From NCBI RefSeq assembly GCF_002236115.1, contig NZ_NIWT01000002.1, positions 896,828 through 960,827 of the forward strand: DNA of 64,000 nt, written 5' to 3'. The position numbers and the translations under genes were made by a program. The stretch is from Pseudomonas jessenii. GTDB taxonomy: Bacteria; Pseudomonadota; Gammaproteobacteria; Pseudomonadales; Pseudomonadaceae. The notes under the pieces are model-generated. The model searched no databases. It worked only from the letters and a program-made list of their open reading frames with translations, and had not been told where the DNA came from. Below, in pieces: positions 43,418 to 52,447 of the stretch. Positions within the stretch are counted from its first letter, which is position 1; the number at the start of each line of letters is the position of its first letter.

Positions 43418-44572
43418 CTACCGCAACAAGCGATAGGCAATGGGTTCGATGTAAGCCGACTGCAGGTCCCGCTCCGGGATCTCCCAGATGATTTGCTTTG
43501 GCGGCGTTTCTTTGAAGGCCGGGCTGTTGAGGTAGCTGTTGGCAGCGCCGGAGAATGCTCCACCGTCTTTGGCGAAGTTGCCTACGGGGGCTCCCAGCAC
43601 CTGCTGCACAAACCCTGCGAAGTTGGAGTTGCGTGAGAATGAAGTGCCGATGAGCGCGGTGTTGGGGAGTTCGGCATCGCCAAAGAGGTCTGCCTCCGTG
43701 TCAGGGCTGGCGGCTGACGCAACGGGAAGTTCGTGGGTGCTGGTCTGGGCGACCATTTCGGGTGCGGGTTGCCATTTGAGCGGCAGCCAGTCGATGCCCG
43801 CCAGATGGACCAGATCGCCAGGTCGCACCGCGAGCGGGGCATGACTTTCGTTGAACGACCTGCGTGGCGTTGCGCTGATGCCCAGGGGCTTCAGTCGCTG
43901 CGCGATAGCCTCGGCCGCCGCCTTCGCGCCGGGCTCGCTCCAGTGCGTATCGGTGCGCAACCAGGCACTGGCCCCCAGTGGCGTCAGCGCACCGGTGAGG
44001 TCCAGATTCGCCACGCCAGCCACATCCAGCTTCGAGGTCCAGGCCTGGATGCGCCCTTCGTGAGTGGCTGGGCGGTGCAGTGCGCAACGCTGCCCGGAAG
44101 CGATGCGGCTCTTGTCTGGAACGATGACCACCAGCAGGCTGATGCCACGTTGGGAGAGCTGCTGCTTCAGATCAATCACTGCCTGGACTTTGGCATCGGC
44201 ATTGCGCTGTGCTTGATGATTGACCTTGAGCTCATCGGCCAAAAACAACCAGTCAGGACAACCCGAGCGAACCCTTGGCCCGCTGTCACTGAGCAGGAGC
44301 CAGCTGACACCGCGCTCCAGCTCGGCGAAGGTCGTGGGGAGTTGAGCGTTCGACAGTTCCCTGGCGATCCGATGAGTGATATCGCCGTCAAAAAGCTGCG
44401 GGGTCAGCACTTTATCGGGCAACAGCGAGATCTGCCCTGAGACGATCAGACGGCCAGAGGACAGCAGCCCGATGAACAGAAATATCAGCAACGCCACGCC
44501 TGCCAGCCGACTGCTGCGTGTCGCCAGCTCATCTGGCTGAGTGGGTGGCGGGGTGTGCTTTGGGGTCGTCAT
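43418..44572 (-). CDS. wssI: WssI, AlgJ/AlgX-like cellulose acetylation protein
   Basis: 384 residues with one N-terminal membrane helix and a periplasmic SGNH-hydrolase-like domain. Catalytic features match AlgJ/AlgX: the DxH pair in LRTDTHWSEPGAKAAAE and the nucleophile serine in LIGTSFSRNSNF. It transfers acetyl groups, delivered through WssH, to the exported polymer. Its ATG overlaps the wssH stop (TGATG). Last wss gene found; wssJ does not follow. Confidence 0.9.
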   Translation of the reverse strand: MTTPKHTPPPTQPDELATRSSRLAGVALLIFLFIGLLSSGRLIVSGQISLLPDKVLTPQLFDGDITHRIARELSNAQLPTTFAELERGVSWLLLSDSGPRVRSGCPDWLFLADELKVNHQAQRNADAKVQAVIDLKQQLSQRGISLLVVIVPDKSRIASGQRCALHRPATHEGRIQAWTSKLDVAGVANLDLTGALTPLGASAWLRTDTHWSEPGAKAAAEAIAQRLKPLGISATPRRSFNESHAPLAVRPGDLVHLAGIDWLPLKWQPAPEMVAQTSTHELPVASAASPDTEADLFGDAELPNTALIGTSFSRNSNFAGFVQQVLGAPVGNFAKDGGAFSGAANSYLNSPAFKETPPKQIIWEIPERDLQSAYIEPIAYRLLR

Positions 44573-45981
44573 CAGAATTGGAAGTACAGGAAGGGTACGG
44601 TTTCGCGACTGGCGATCAGTGCGAACGACAGCATGAAACCGGCGATGGGCCAAAGGGCAGCGGCGTAAAACGCAATGCCGCCCAGTCGTTTCTCACAGTA
44701 AGGGCGCAGCAGTGGTGCGATGACACCGAACACACCCAGCAAGCCTGCAAGGCCGTGTACCGGGCGCAGGGTCACGGACAGTTCATCACCGAGGGCGATG
44801 CCCTGCAGGCCGAACTGCCCGGCATACAGACTCAACGCGCTATGAAAGTCGGGGGCGCGGAACAGTGTCCAGGCCAGGCACACAAACAGTAGAGTCAGGC
44901 CATGGGACAGCACCGGCGGTACAGAGGGCAGGGTGGAACGGCTCCAGGCACGATCAACGCATAACGCGAGGCCATGGGCGCAGCCCCACAACAGGTAGTT
45001 CCAGCTGTCGCCACCGTGCCAGAGGCCGGCGATGGCCATGATCAGGAACAGGTTGCGGTAGGTTTTCCAGGTGCCGTTGCGATTGCCACCCAGCGGAATG
45101 TACAGATAGTCACGTAACCAGCTGGACAGCGACAGGTGCCAGCGGCGCCAGAAGTCCTGGATGCTGTTGGCCAGATACGGACGGTCGAAGTTCTCGGGAA
45201 AGTGAAACCCCAGCATCAGGCCCAGCCCAATGGCCATGGCACTGTAGCCGGCGAAGTCGAAGAACAGTTGCAAGGAATAGGCAAGGCAGCCTATCCAGGC
45301 GTCAGAGAAACTTGGGTTCTGCACATTGAACGCCACATCGACCACGGGCGACAGGGTGTCGGCCACCAGCACCTTCATGCTCATCCCGACCATGAACCTG
45401 CGCGCACCCAGCGAGAAATTCTGCAGGTTGAAACAACGTTGATTCAGCTCGCGCCGAACCCAGTCATAGCGAATGATGGGGCCGGCGACCGAATGGCCGA
45501 ACATCGAAATATAGGTGGCGTAGTTAATGAAGCTGCGTTCGACCGGCACGGTACGGCGATGCACATCCACCAGATAGGAAATCGCCTGCAATACGATAAA
45601 CGACAGCCCGGCCGGCATGATGACCCGCTGCCAGTCCAGGGGCATGGCGCCGTACCAGGTGGCGGCATCGATCAAGGTGCCGGCGACGATGTTGGCGTAC
45701 TTGTACCAGCACAGCACCGCCGTGTTGAGCACGATCAGCGTTGCGAGTAGCCGTACGCGGCCCTTGCTTTCTTCCCGTAAGGCGTCAATCAGCAAGCCGC
45801 CGACCCACGCCGTGATTGTCAGCGCCACATGCACCGCGAGGAACTGTGGGCTCAACCAGCCATAGAACAGCCAGCTGCCGATCAGTAGCGTGACGTTGCG
45901 CCAGGCGGTTGGGCACACTGCATAGGCACACAGGAACAGCGGCAGGAACAACGTCAGAAACTCGAGAGAAGCAAAAACCAT
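44572..45981 (-). CDS. wssH: WssH, MBOAT O-acyltransferase (AlgI-like)
   Basis: 469-residue polytopic membrane-bound O-acyltransferase. It starts MVFASLEFLTLFLPLFL as in AlgI and carries the MBOAT catalytic region AGLWHGGDSWNYLLWGCAHGL with the essential histidines, near residue 320. It moves acetyl groups across the inner membrane for cellulose acetylation. Preceded by wssG (18-base gap) and coupled to wssI. Confidence 0.93.
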   Translation of the reverse strand: MVFASLEFLTLFLPLFLCAYAVCPTAWRNVTLLIGSWLFYGWLSPQFLAVHVALTITAWVGGLLIDALREESKGRVRLLATLIVLNTAVLCWYKYANIVAGTLIDAATWYGAMPLDWQRVIMPAGLSFIVLQAISYLVDVHRRTVPVERSFINYATYISMFGHSVAGPIIRYDWVRRELNQRCFNLQNFSLGARRFMVGMSMKVLVADTLSPVVDVAFNVQNPSFSDAWIGCLAYSLQLFFDFAGYSAMAIGLGLMLGFHFPENFDRPYLANSIQDFWRRWHLSLSSWLRDYLYIPLGGNRNGTWKTYRNLFLIMAIAGLWHGGDSWNYLLWGCAHGLALCVDRAWSRSTLPSVPPVLSHGLTLLFVCLAWTLFRAPDFHSALSLYAGQFGLQGIALGDELSVTLRPVHGLAGLLGVFGVIAPLLRPYCEKRLGGIAFYAAALWPIAGFMLSFALIASRETVPFLYFQF

Positions 45982-45999
45982 GGTGGTGGCGCGATCCGA

Positions 46000-46674
46000 T
46001 CAGTGGGCCAGGACGTCAGTCGCGAGCAACAGGTAAGGGCCATTTGCGCCAGGCAGCAGCACGACGCTGTAGCGCTCGCCGGCCTTGAGCTGGCCCAGGT
46101 CAAGCGGGGCACCGACGTTGGTTTGGGCGCAGACCAATTGAACCGACAGGTTGACCGGGTTGATCGCTCGGCGTTGCACGCTGCCGTCGGCCACCTCCTT
46201 GAACAGGTCGGTGTTCTTCCCCGCAGCGCGCAACCCGGCCTGGGTGCACGCAGGATCGGCGCTGATAAACGCCAGCGAGGCCCTCAGGCTATTGAAGTCG
46301 TCGGGTTGCTCACGGATGACGACCTGGCGGATACCTTGTGCGCTGTCCGGCAAGGCGATCACGCTGGCGAATTCGCCTGCCGCCACCTGGATGTCCAGCG
46401 GCTGGCTATTGCCGTTGCGTTCCAGGGTGCCCTTGATCGGCTGGTTGGCGGGCACGGGCAAGTAGTCGGACACAGCATGGGTGCCTTCGAGTTTGAGGCT
46501 AGCCCGCGAGCCTTCAGCCAGCAGTTGCAGTGGGCGGTCGGCGGCGTTGATAAAGCGCAGGAAGGCCGAGTCCTGATCCGGGCCCGTCGGGTACAGGGCA
46601 ATGTCGGCAGCCTCGGCGTGCAGGCTCAGCATCAAGGGCGCGAACAGTGCCCAGCTGAATGCGGATCGGGTCAT
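46000..46674 (-). CDS. wssG: WssG, AlgF-like periplasmic acetylation protein
   Basis: 224 residues with a signal peptide (cleavage near HAEA-ADIALYPTGP) and two AlgF-like beta domains. AlgF is a periplasmic protein needed for polymer acetylation and is thought to link the MBOAT protein to the transferases. Its ATG overlaps the wssF stop (ATGA), so translation is coupled. Confidence 0.88.
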   Translation of the reverse strand: MTRSAFSWALFAPLMLSLHAEAADIALYPTGPDQDSAFLRFINAADRPLQLLAEGSRASLKLEGTHAVSDYLPVPANQPIKGTLERNGNSQPLDIQVAAGEFASVIALPDSAQGIRQVVIREQPDDFNSLRASLAFISADPACTQAGLRAAGKNTDLFKEVADGSVQRRAINPVNLSVQLVCAQTNVGAPLDLGQLKAGERYSVVLLPGANGPYLLLATDVLAH

Positions 46675-47339
46675 TTACCGGCTCCTGTGCTGCTGATGCG
46701 GTCAGCGGGCAGTTTGGCCACGGCATCACCGATCGCATTGCCCCAGGATTGATAACCGGCGACGGTGAAGTGCTGGCCGTCGGTGGTGATCCACTGTCCG
46801 GGTTTGGAAAACGTCAGCGAATCGATGTAGGTGCAAGGCGCCACGTTCGCGGCCAGAAACTGCGACATCAACTGGGTGCGGGCATCATTCTTCTGGTACA
46901 TGCCACCGGCTTTGCCCCAGGCCGGGCCCACCCAGGCGCAGCGAGTCCCGGTGGCCGCGATGGCCTTGGCCAGGCCGGTGACGCTTTGCCATGCCCAGGC
47001 CTTCGGAAACACCGGCTTGTCATAGGACGCCATGGTGTCGCCGATGACCAGTACCACCAGGTCGGGCTTGTCGGCGGCGATCAGGTCCTGGATCGGTGTG
47101 GTAGTGGCGTCACGGCCCTTGATCACGATCTTGTCGTTGCCTTTGCGCTCGGCACCGCAGTCGACCTTCTTGCTGATCAGCCAGTCGCCGGCGCTGGCGC
47201 CGCAGGCACCGATGGAGTGGACCTGGGCGCCTTGGCGCGTCAGGTTGTCGTGCAGCGGCTCCAGCAAATGGTCCGCAAGGCTCATGTGGCTCTCCCCAAG
47301 GACAAGGAGAGTCAGACCGGCAAGGGCAGAAGTGGGCAT
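46671..47339 (-). CDS. wssF: WssF, SGNH-type cellulose acetylation protein
   Basis: 222 residues with a short hydrophobic N-terminus and SGNH/GDSL-like motifs: LLVLGESHMSL (serine), LVVLVIGDTMAS, and DGQHFTVAGYQSW with the Asp-His pair. Cysteines in GACGAS, KVDCGA and APCTYI suggest disulphides in the periplasm. WssF has been assigned to cellulose acylation in P. fluorescens SBW25. GGAG precedes the ATG. It lies 17 bases after wssE. Confidence 0.85.
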   Translation of the reverse strand: MPTSALAGLTLLVLGESHMSLADHLLEPLHDNLTRQGAQVHSIGACGASAGDWLISKKVDCGAERKGNDKIVIKGRDATTTPIQDLIAADKPDLVVLVIGDTMASYDKPVFPKAWAWQSVTGLAKAIAATGTRCAWVGPAWGKAGGMYQKNDARTQLMSQFLAANVAPCTYIDSLTFSKPGQWITTDGQHFTVAGYQSWGNAIGDAVAKLPADRISSTGAGK

Positions 47340-47356
47340 CGAAAGCTCCAGAATGA

Positions 47357-50300
47357 TCAGTTGGAATAAGGCGAGGTATACGGGCTGACCGGCAGGCTCA
47401 TGGGGCCGTTGATCTCCTCGAACTGGTAGCGCAAGGACAGGGCACCGCTGATTTGTTGGTAGTCGCGGGCGTTGTCCAGGCCCAGATTGGCGCCCAGCAG
47501 GAAGTTCGAAGCGACCTTGTATTCAGCCGCCGCCGCGACGCTGTAGCCGATCCCGGTTTTATTTTGCCCGGCGTAGCGCAGGCCCGAGGCCGCCTGCAGG
47601 GCTTTGTCGGTCGGGAAATAGTCGACGCTGTCCTGCTCGAAATGCTGCACGCCGACCGAACCCTTGACTTGATACGTCAAGCGCCCGGTGCGTTGTGCCC
47701 AGGTCACCGGCACGCCCAGGGCGAAGAACGTCTGCGGGCTGAAATAGCCGCCGTGGCCGTAGGTGAAATAGTCCTGGTTGTTGGCGTAGCTGATGCCGGT
47801 CATGCTCAGGCCGACGGTCAGTTTGCTGTCCGTTGCGTTTTGCAGGTACCAGTACACACCGCTGCCCAGTTCACTACGGCTGTTGGACTCGACATGGTTG
47901 CCCAATAACTGGTGCCAGGAGGCGTAGCCATATACGCCGACTTCGTTGTCGTCGAAGCTCAACTGGCCGCGCCCGCCATTGGCGGTCACTCCGCCCCAGG
48001 ACTGCCCGCTGCGTTTGTCCGTGGTGCCGGCAAACGAGGTGACGCTGTCAGTCACCGGACGCCGGGAAACGCTCACGCCGTAACGGACATTAGAGGTGTC
48101 GCTGATGGGGCGATCAACGCTGATGCCGCCGGTGGCTGTGCTGTATTTGAAGCCGAGGGGGGTGGTGCCGAGATCGGCTTTGAGCCCGTCCGCGGGCCGT
48201 TGAATGGCGACGGAAAGGCCGACGCCCTCGGCTTTTTGCGAACCGACGCTGCCGCTCTGCGCACCATTGCCAAAACGCGACAACGCCTCGCTGTTGGCAC
48301 TGCCGGCGTTCAGCGAGACCGGCGTCACGCGCAGGGCGACGCGGCTTTCATCCAGCGGAATATTGATTTCCAGCGGTGTTTCAATGTCGGTCAGTTTGCT
48401 CAGTCCCGACTCACTGTCGTTGCTACGAATGCTCACGCCCTGGGTGACGTAGGCACTGCGCTCCTGGAGGATTTTATTCAGTGCCAGTTGTGCGGGACTG
48501 ATGTCCTCGCTCACCAATGCTGCGCGTGGCAGCTGCGACTCGAATGGATTGCTCGCCTGCTGCGGCCTTGGCGGGGCATCGACGCCGAAAGGGGTGTGGG
48601 ACGTCATGCGGCCCGGCATCTCTTGAACCGGTGGCGGGATGGCTGCCAGTAAAGTGTCGCGACTGACTTCGTTACGTGAGCCCGACACCCCGGCAAAAGG
48701 GTTGGGCGCCACCGTCGAACCGGCCAGTTGGCCGCCCTGGCTTCTGCGTTTCTCGCTCTGTTCGATGGCCACGGCCTTGCGCAGCAGATCGGTGGCCGTG
48801 CCGGTTTTGCCCATGTTCTGGTAGAGACGTGCGGCCTCGGTCAGCGTTTGAGGGTTACCGGATTCGGTCTTGAGCAGCTGTTGCAGCGCCTGTTCGGCAA
48901 AGGCCGTGTCATGTGCCAGCACCGCCGCGTCGGCAGCACCCAGCAGCAGTTGCGGGTCGTTTGGTTGGCGCTGTAACAGCGGTTTGTAGAGTTCGAGGGC
49001 TTTTGCCGTGTCGCCATTGGCCGAGTACATCCGCGCCAGGGCCGCGACGGCAGCGCTGTCACCGGGACGTTGTGCCAGTGCGGGCGCCAGCGTGTCATAG
49101 GCATTGGCCAGATCGCCGCGTTCACGCAGTTGGTCAGCCTGGCGGATGCGATAGAGGTAGAGCAGGTCGTCGAAACGCTTGCGAGCCGGCGCGTTCAAGG
49201 GCCTGTTCTGAAGATCGCGCAGAATCTCGTTGACCTGGGCATCTTCTCCGGATTTAAGCAGGACGGTGGCGTATTGCAGGATGAAATCCGCCGAGGGCGC
49301 CGTGGTGTGTTGCAACTGGCCGCGCATGAGGGTCAGTGCGCGAGTCGGTTCGCCGATGTCGACATAGGCCGAAGCCAGGCTCGCTGTGCGATCCGGACTG
49401 TTGTTGGTCATCGGCTGAATACGATCGAGCAAGGTCAGGGCTTCCTGGCGCTGTCCGCGTTTGCCCAACTCTATCGCCTGGCTGAGTTGCAGGTTGAGGC
49501 TGACATCAGCGGCCAGCGCTTGCATGTCCGGGGTGCGCTGGTCGGGGCGCAAGCGTCCCAACGTTGTCTGTGCGGCTTTCCACTCACCCATCTGGACCGA
49601 CAGCAAGGCGCTGACGTAAAGCGCATCGGCATTGTCGGGATGGGCCTGGAGCATGGCGTTGATCAGGTCCCGGGCCTTTTGCGGTTCGCCCATCGCCAGG
49701 TTCAGGCGGGCCAGGGCGAAACGCGTCCAGATGTTGTCCGGTTCGTAGCGCAACGCGTCTTGCAAGGCGTTGCGCGCTGCGGGCAGGTCGTTGCGTTGTT
49801 CGGCGAGGGCGGCCAGTTGCGTCGCACGCAAGGCTTTCAGACGTGCGGACTGGCCGATCTTTGCCTGCCCGGTGGCGGGCAGGCTGTTGATCAGTTGCAG
49901 CGCTTCATCGTTCTTGCCGCTCTTGAGCAGCACGTTGACCAGCCCTTCCTGTGCTCGAGGGTCGTCGCGGCGCAGGTTCAATACCTGGCGATAGTTGCCC
50001 TGAGCGTCATCGAACTGACCCGCGCTGGCCTGAATATCCGCCAGGGCGAGGCGAGCGTCGACCCCGTTCGGAGTCAGGCGCAGCGCCTGGTTTACCAGGG
50101 CCTGTGCCTGGGCTGACTGGCCTTTGGCCTGGGCGTCCCCAGCCTGCTGCAACGCAGACCAGTAGCGCACTTCGTTCAGTGCGGCTTGCCACTGGCTGCC
50201 GTCAGGTTGTCGCGTGGCCTGAACCAGGAGCTTTTCCGCTTCGGCCAGTCGGCGTTGCTGCTGGCGAACAACCCCAAGACCGCCCAGCGCGTCGGCATCA

Positions 50301-51223
50301 TCGGGTTGGGTTTTCAAGCGCGCTTGAAAAGCCTGTTCGGCGGTAGCCTGATCGCCTGCCTTGAGCGCCTTCAGGCCGCGCGCGACGTCGGCGGGCGGTT
50401 GCCATCCCTTACTGGCCGTCGTTGCTACTACCTGTTGCTTGCCCTTGTCCATCTGCGCCCGAATTTCCACGTCATCCGGATGCGTCTTGAGGTACGCCTC
50501 GAACAACGGCACTTGTGCCGGATTGGGTGGACCGATCCAGGTCAGCGCCAGGCGCCAGCTTTCGTCGGCATCACCGGCAATGTCGGTACGCTGGGTCAGC
50601 GCGGCCAGGGCGCGGATACCTTCGGCACGGCTGTCTTCATGGCGCACCAGATGCTTGGCGTAAAACAGCGCGACGATCGAGTCATTGGGCATTTCTCGTT
50701 GCAGGCGCTGAAATCCGCTGCGTGCTTCAGGCCAGTCAGCCTGATTGAAGGCAAGGTTGTTGTAATACTCGCGGCCGATCGTGCCTTGAGGCGGACGGCC
50801 ATCGAACAGCGAGCGAAACTCGGCGGTCGCCTTGTCACGCTCACCGGCATCGACGAGGCGCCGAGCCTCTTCCAGGCGCTGCTGGCTCTGCGGTTGTGCC
50901 AGGGCGATGTCCTGCGCCAATTGCAGTGCCTGCCGAGGCGCTGGCTCGATGGCTTGCAAGCGGGCCAGGTATTGCTGCGCCTGTTGTGGCTTGCCCTGTT
51001 GCACGCCGATCAAGCCCAGGCCATACAGTGCGTCAACCTGGACCGGGTCCAGCAGCAGGACTTTCAGCCAGACTTCCGCAGCGCGTTGAGGGTTTTTGTG
51101 CAACTGCCAGTACTGCCCTTGCTCGACGAGTAATGTCTGTGGCGTCGGACTTTGAGCGTGGGCAGCAGCAGCCGTCCATGCGCTCATGGCGGCGATGGCT
51201 AGCGTGCGGTGGTGCGCGTGCAT
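47357..51223 (-). CDS. wssE: WssE, BcsC-like TPR and outer-membrane cellulose exporter
   Basis: 1288 residues. Signal peptide (cleavage near AHA-QSP), then about 800 residues of tetratricopeptide repeats, a linker, and a C-terminal beta-barrel of about 350 residues ending in YQFEEINGPMSLPVSPYTSP. It forms the periplasmic scaffold and outer-membrane channel for cellulose, equivalent to BcsC. GGGAGA lies upstream of the ATG. It overlaps wssD by 25 bases. Confidence 0.93.
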   Translation of the reverse strand: MHAHHRTLAIAAMSAWTAAAAHAQSPTPQTLLVEQGQYWQLHKNPQRAAEVWLKVLLLDPVQVDALYGLGLIGVQQGKPQQAQQYLARLQAIEPAPRQALQLAQDIALAQPQSQQRLEEARRLVDAGERDKATAEFRSLFDGRPPQGTIGREYYNNLAFNQADWPEARSGFQRLQREMPNDSIVALFYAKHLVRHEDSRAEGIRALAALTQRTDIAGDADESWRLALTWIGPPNPAQVPLFEAYLKTHPDDVEIRAQMDKGKQQVVATTASKGWQPPADVARGLKALKAGDQATAEQAFQARLKTQPDDADALGGLGVVRQQQRRLAEAEKLLVQATRQPDGSQWQAALNEVRYWSALQQAGDAQAKGQSAQAQALVNQALRLTPNGVDARLALADIQASAGQFDDAQGNYRQVLNLRRDDPRAQEGLVNVLLKSGKNDEALQLINSLPATGQAKIGQSARLKALRATQLAALAEQRNDLPAARNALQDALRYEPDNIWTRFALARLNLAMGEPQKARDLINAMLQAHPDNADALYVSALLSVQMGEWKAAQTTLGRLRPDQRTPDMQALAADVSLNLQLSQAIELGKRGQRQEALTLLDRIQPMTNNSPDRTASLASAYVDIGEPTRALTLMRGQLQHTTAPSADFILQYATVLLKSGEDAQVNEILRDLQNRPLNAPARKRFDDLLYLYRIRQADQLRERGDLANAYDTLAPALAQRPGDSAAVAALARMYSANGDTAKALELYKPLLQRQPNDPQLLLGAADAAVLAHDTAFAEQALQQLLKTESGNPQTLTEAARLYQNMGKTGTATDLLRKAVAIEQSEKRRSQGGQLAGSTVAPNPFAGVSGSRNEVSRDTLLAAIPPPVQEMPGRMTSHTPFGVDAPPRPQQASNPFESQLPRAALVSEDISPAQLALNKILQERSAYVTQGVSIRSNDSESGLSKLTDIETPLEINIPLDESRVALRVTPVSLNAGSANSEALSRFGNGAQSGSVGSQKAEGVGLSVAIQRPADGLKADLGTTPLGFKYSTATGGISVDRPISDTSNVRYGVSVSRRPVTDSVTSFAGTTDKRSGQSWGGVTANGGRGQLSFDDNEVGVYGYASWHQLLGNHVESNSRSELGSGVYWYLQNATDSKLTVGLSMTGISYANNQDYFTYGHGGYFSPQTFFALGVPVTWAQRTGRLTYQVKGSVGVQHFEQDSVDYFPTDKALQAASGLRYAGQNKTGIGYSVAAAAEYKVASNFLLGANLGLDNARDYQQISGALSLRYQFEEINGPMSLPVSPYTSPYSN

Positions 51224-52425
51224 GCGGTCTCCCAGGAGAGTTTCAGCGTTCCGTCTTCCCGGAATCGGTAATGTTTATCTGCCCAGCCGAGCGCGAACAG
51301 GCTGAGCATCAAGTCGTAGTAACGCGGCGGACCGACGTCGGCATCAGGCCTGGCCAGTGCCTCGCGCAAGGCGAGTTCCACGCGGTGTCGCTGCTGATCG
51401 GCCAACCCGGGTTGCCCCTTGGCCTGAAGGTAGGGAATCAGCGCAGCCCGGAATCCGAACGGGCTCTGACCCCGGGCACTGCCGTGGCGAACCTCGACCG
51501 TTTCCGGTGGGGAACCCGTCGCGACAGTGCTGCGGGCCATGCCGTCCAGCCGTTTGAGCAGCAGCGCTGCCAGCGGCTCGGAGGTATCACTCATGCCCAG
51601 CCAGAGATACACCCGAATGGCGTCGTAGCTGCCCGTATCGCCGTTGATCGGGTCGCTGACGAAAACACCCGATTGCGCTGAAGTGCCTTGATAACCGACC
51701 CAGTCCGCGACGAAGCCGTGGCGGCTGGATTGGGCGATCATCGTCGCGGTGTTGTGGGCGATCGCTTGCCAGGGCCCGGACGGTGCTTCCTTGGCCAGCC
51801 GCCGTAACAGCGGCAATGGCAGGTAGCTGGGGTTCAGGCGCCAGAGAGCGTCCGGCTGGACGAAACCCTGTGGTCCAGGTAATACCATCGGGCCCAGCCC
51901 GGGCAGCTTGACGACCAATTGCTCCTCGATCGTCGCCATCAGGTGCAGGGCGTCTCGGTGATAGTCCGGCCGATCCCACAGGCGTGCGGCTTCGAGCAGG
52001 GCGTAGGCGATCCACAGGTCGGCGTCGGCGGCCGAATTGGAGTCTTGCAGGCGCCACTGACCGTCCGTGCCTTGCCCCCATAACCAGCCCGGCAGGCGTG
52101 TGGCGATGTCTGCGCCGGCGAGGTTGGCCGAGGTCCAGCGCCAGAGCGTGTCGAAGCGTGGCTGATCGTTGCCGATCAGTGCGAAGAGCATGCCGTAGGA
52201 CTGCCCTTCAGAGGTGCTGTGATTGTTCTTCAGGCTCGATTCCAGAACCCGGCCGTCGTCCTGGACGAAGCGCGTTGCGTAGGTTTGCCACAGTGGCCAG
52301 GCTGGCGACTCGCAGGATTTTGCGGCTGCTGTTGCCGGCGCCAGCACGGCAAGCGCAAGCACAGCGCTCAACCTGCGCGCGTTACCGCGCAGGCCCTGGC
52401 GAAGTGAAGCACCCCGGCTGCTCAT
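51199..52425 (-). CDS. wssD: WssD, BcsZ-like endo-1,4-beta-glucanase (GH8)
   Basis: 408 residues with a signal peptide (AVLALAVLAPATAAA). GH8 signature HSTSEGQSYGMLFALIGND contains the acid glutamate, and DADLWIAYALLEA carries the aspartate region. A periplasmic cellulase required for normal cellulose export. The ATG at 52425 is preferred; a GTG three codons upstream is possible. wssC ends 22 bases before it. Confidence 0.92.
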   Translation of the reverse strand: MSSRGASLRQGLRGNARRLSAVLALAVLAPATAAAKSCESPAWPLWQTYATRFVQDDGRVLESSLKNNHSTSEGQSYGMLFALIGNDQPRFDTLWRWTSANLAGADIATRLPGWLWGQGTDGQWRLQDSNSAADADLWIAYALLEAARLWDRPDYHRDALHLMATIEEQLVVKLPGLGPMVLPGPQGFVQPDALWRLNPSYLPLPLLRRLAKEAPSGPWQAIAHNTATMIAQSSRHGFVADWVGYQGTSAQSGVFVSDPINGDTGSYDAIRVYLWLGMSDTSEPLAALLLKRLDGMARSTVATGSPPETVEVRHGSARGQSPFGFRAALIPYLQAKGQPGLADQQRHRVELALREALARPDADVGPPRYYDLMLSLFALGWADKHYRFREDGTLKLSWETACTRTTAR

Positions 52426-52447
52426 GGACGACACAGGCCTGCGCGGC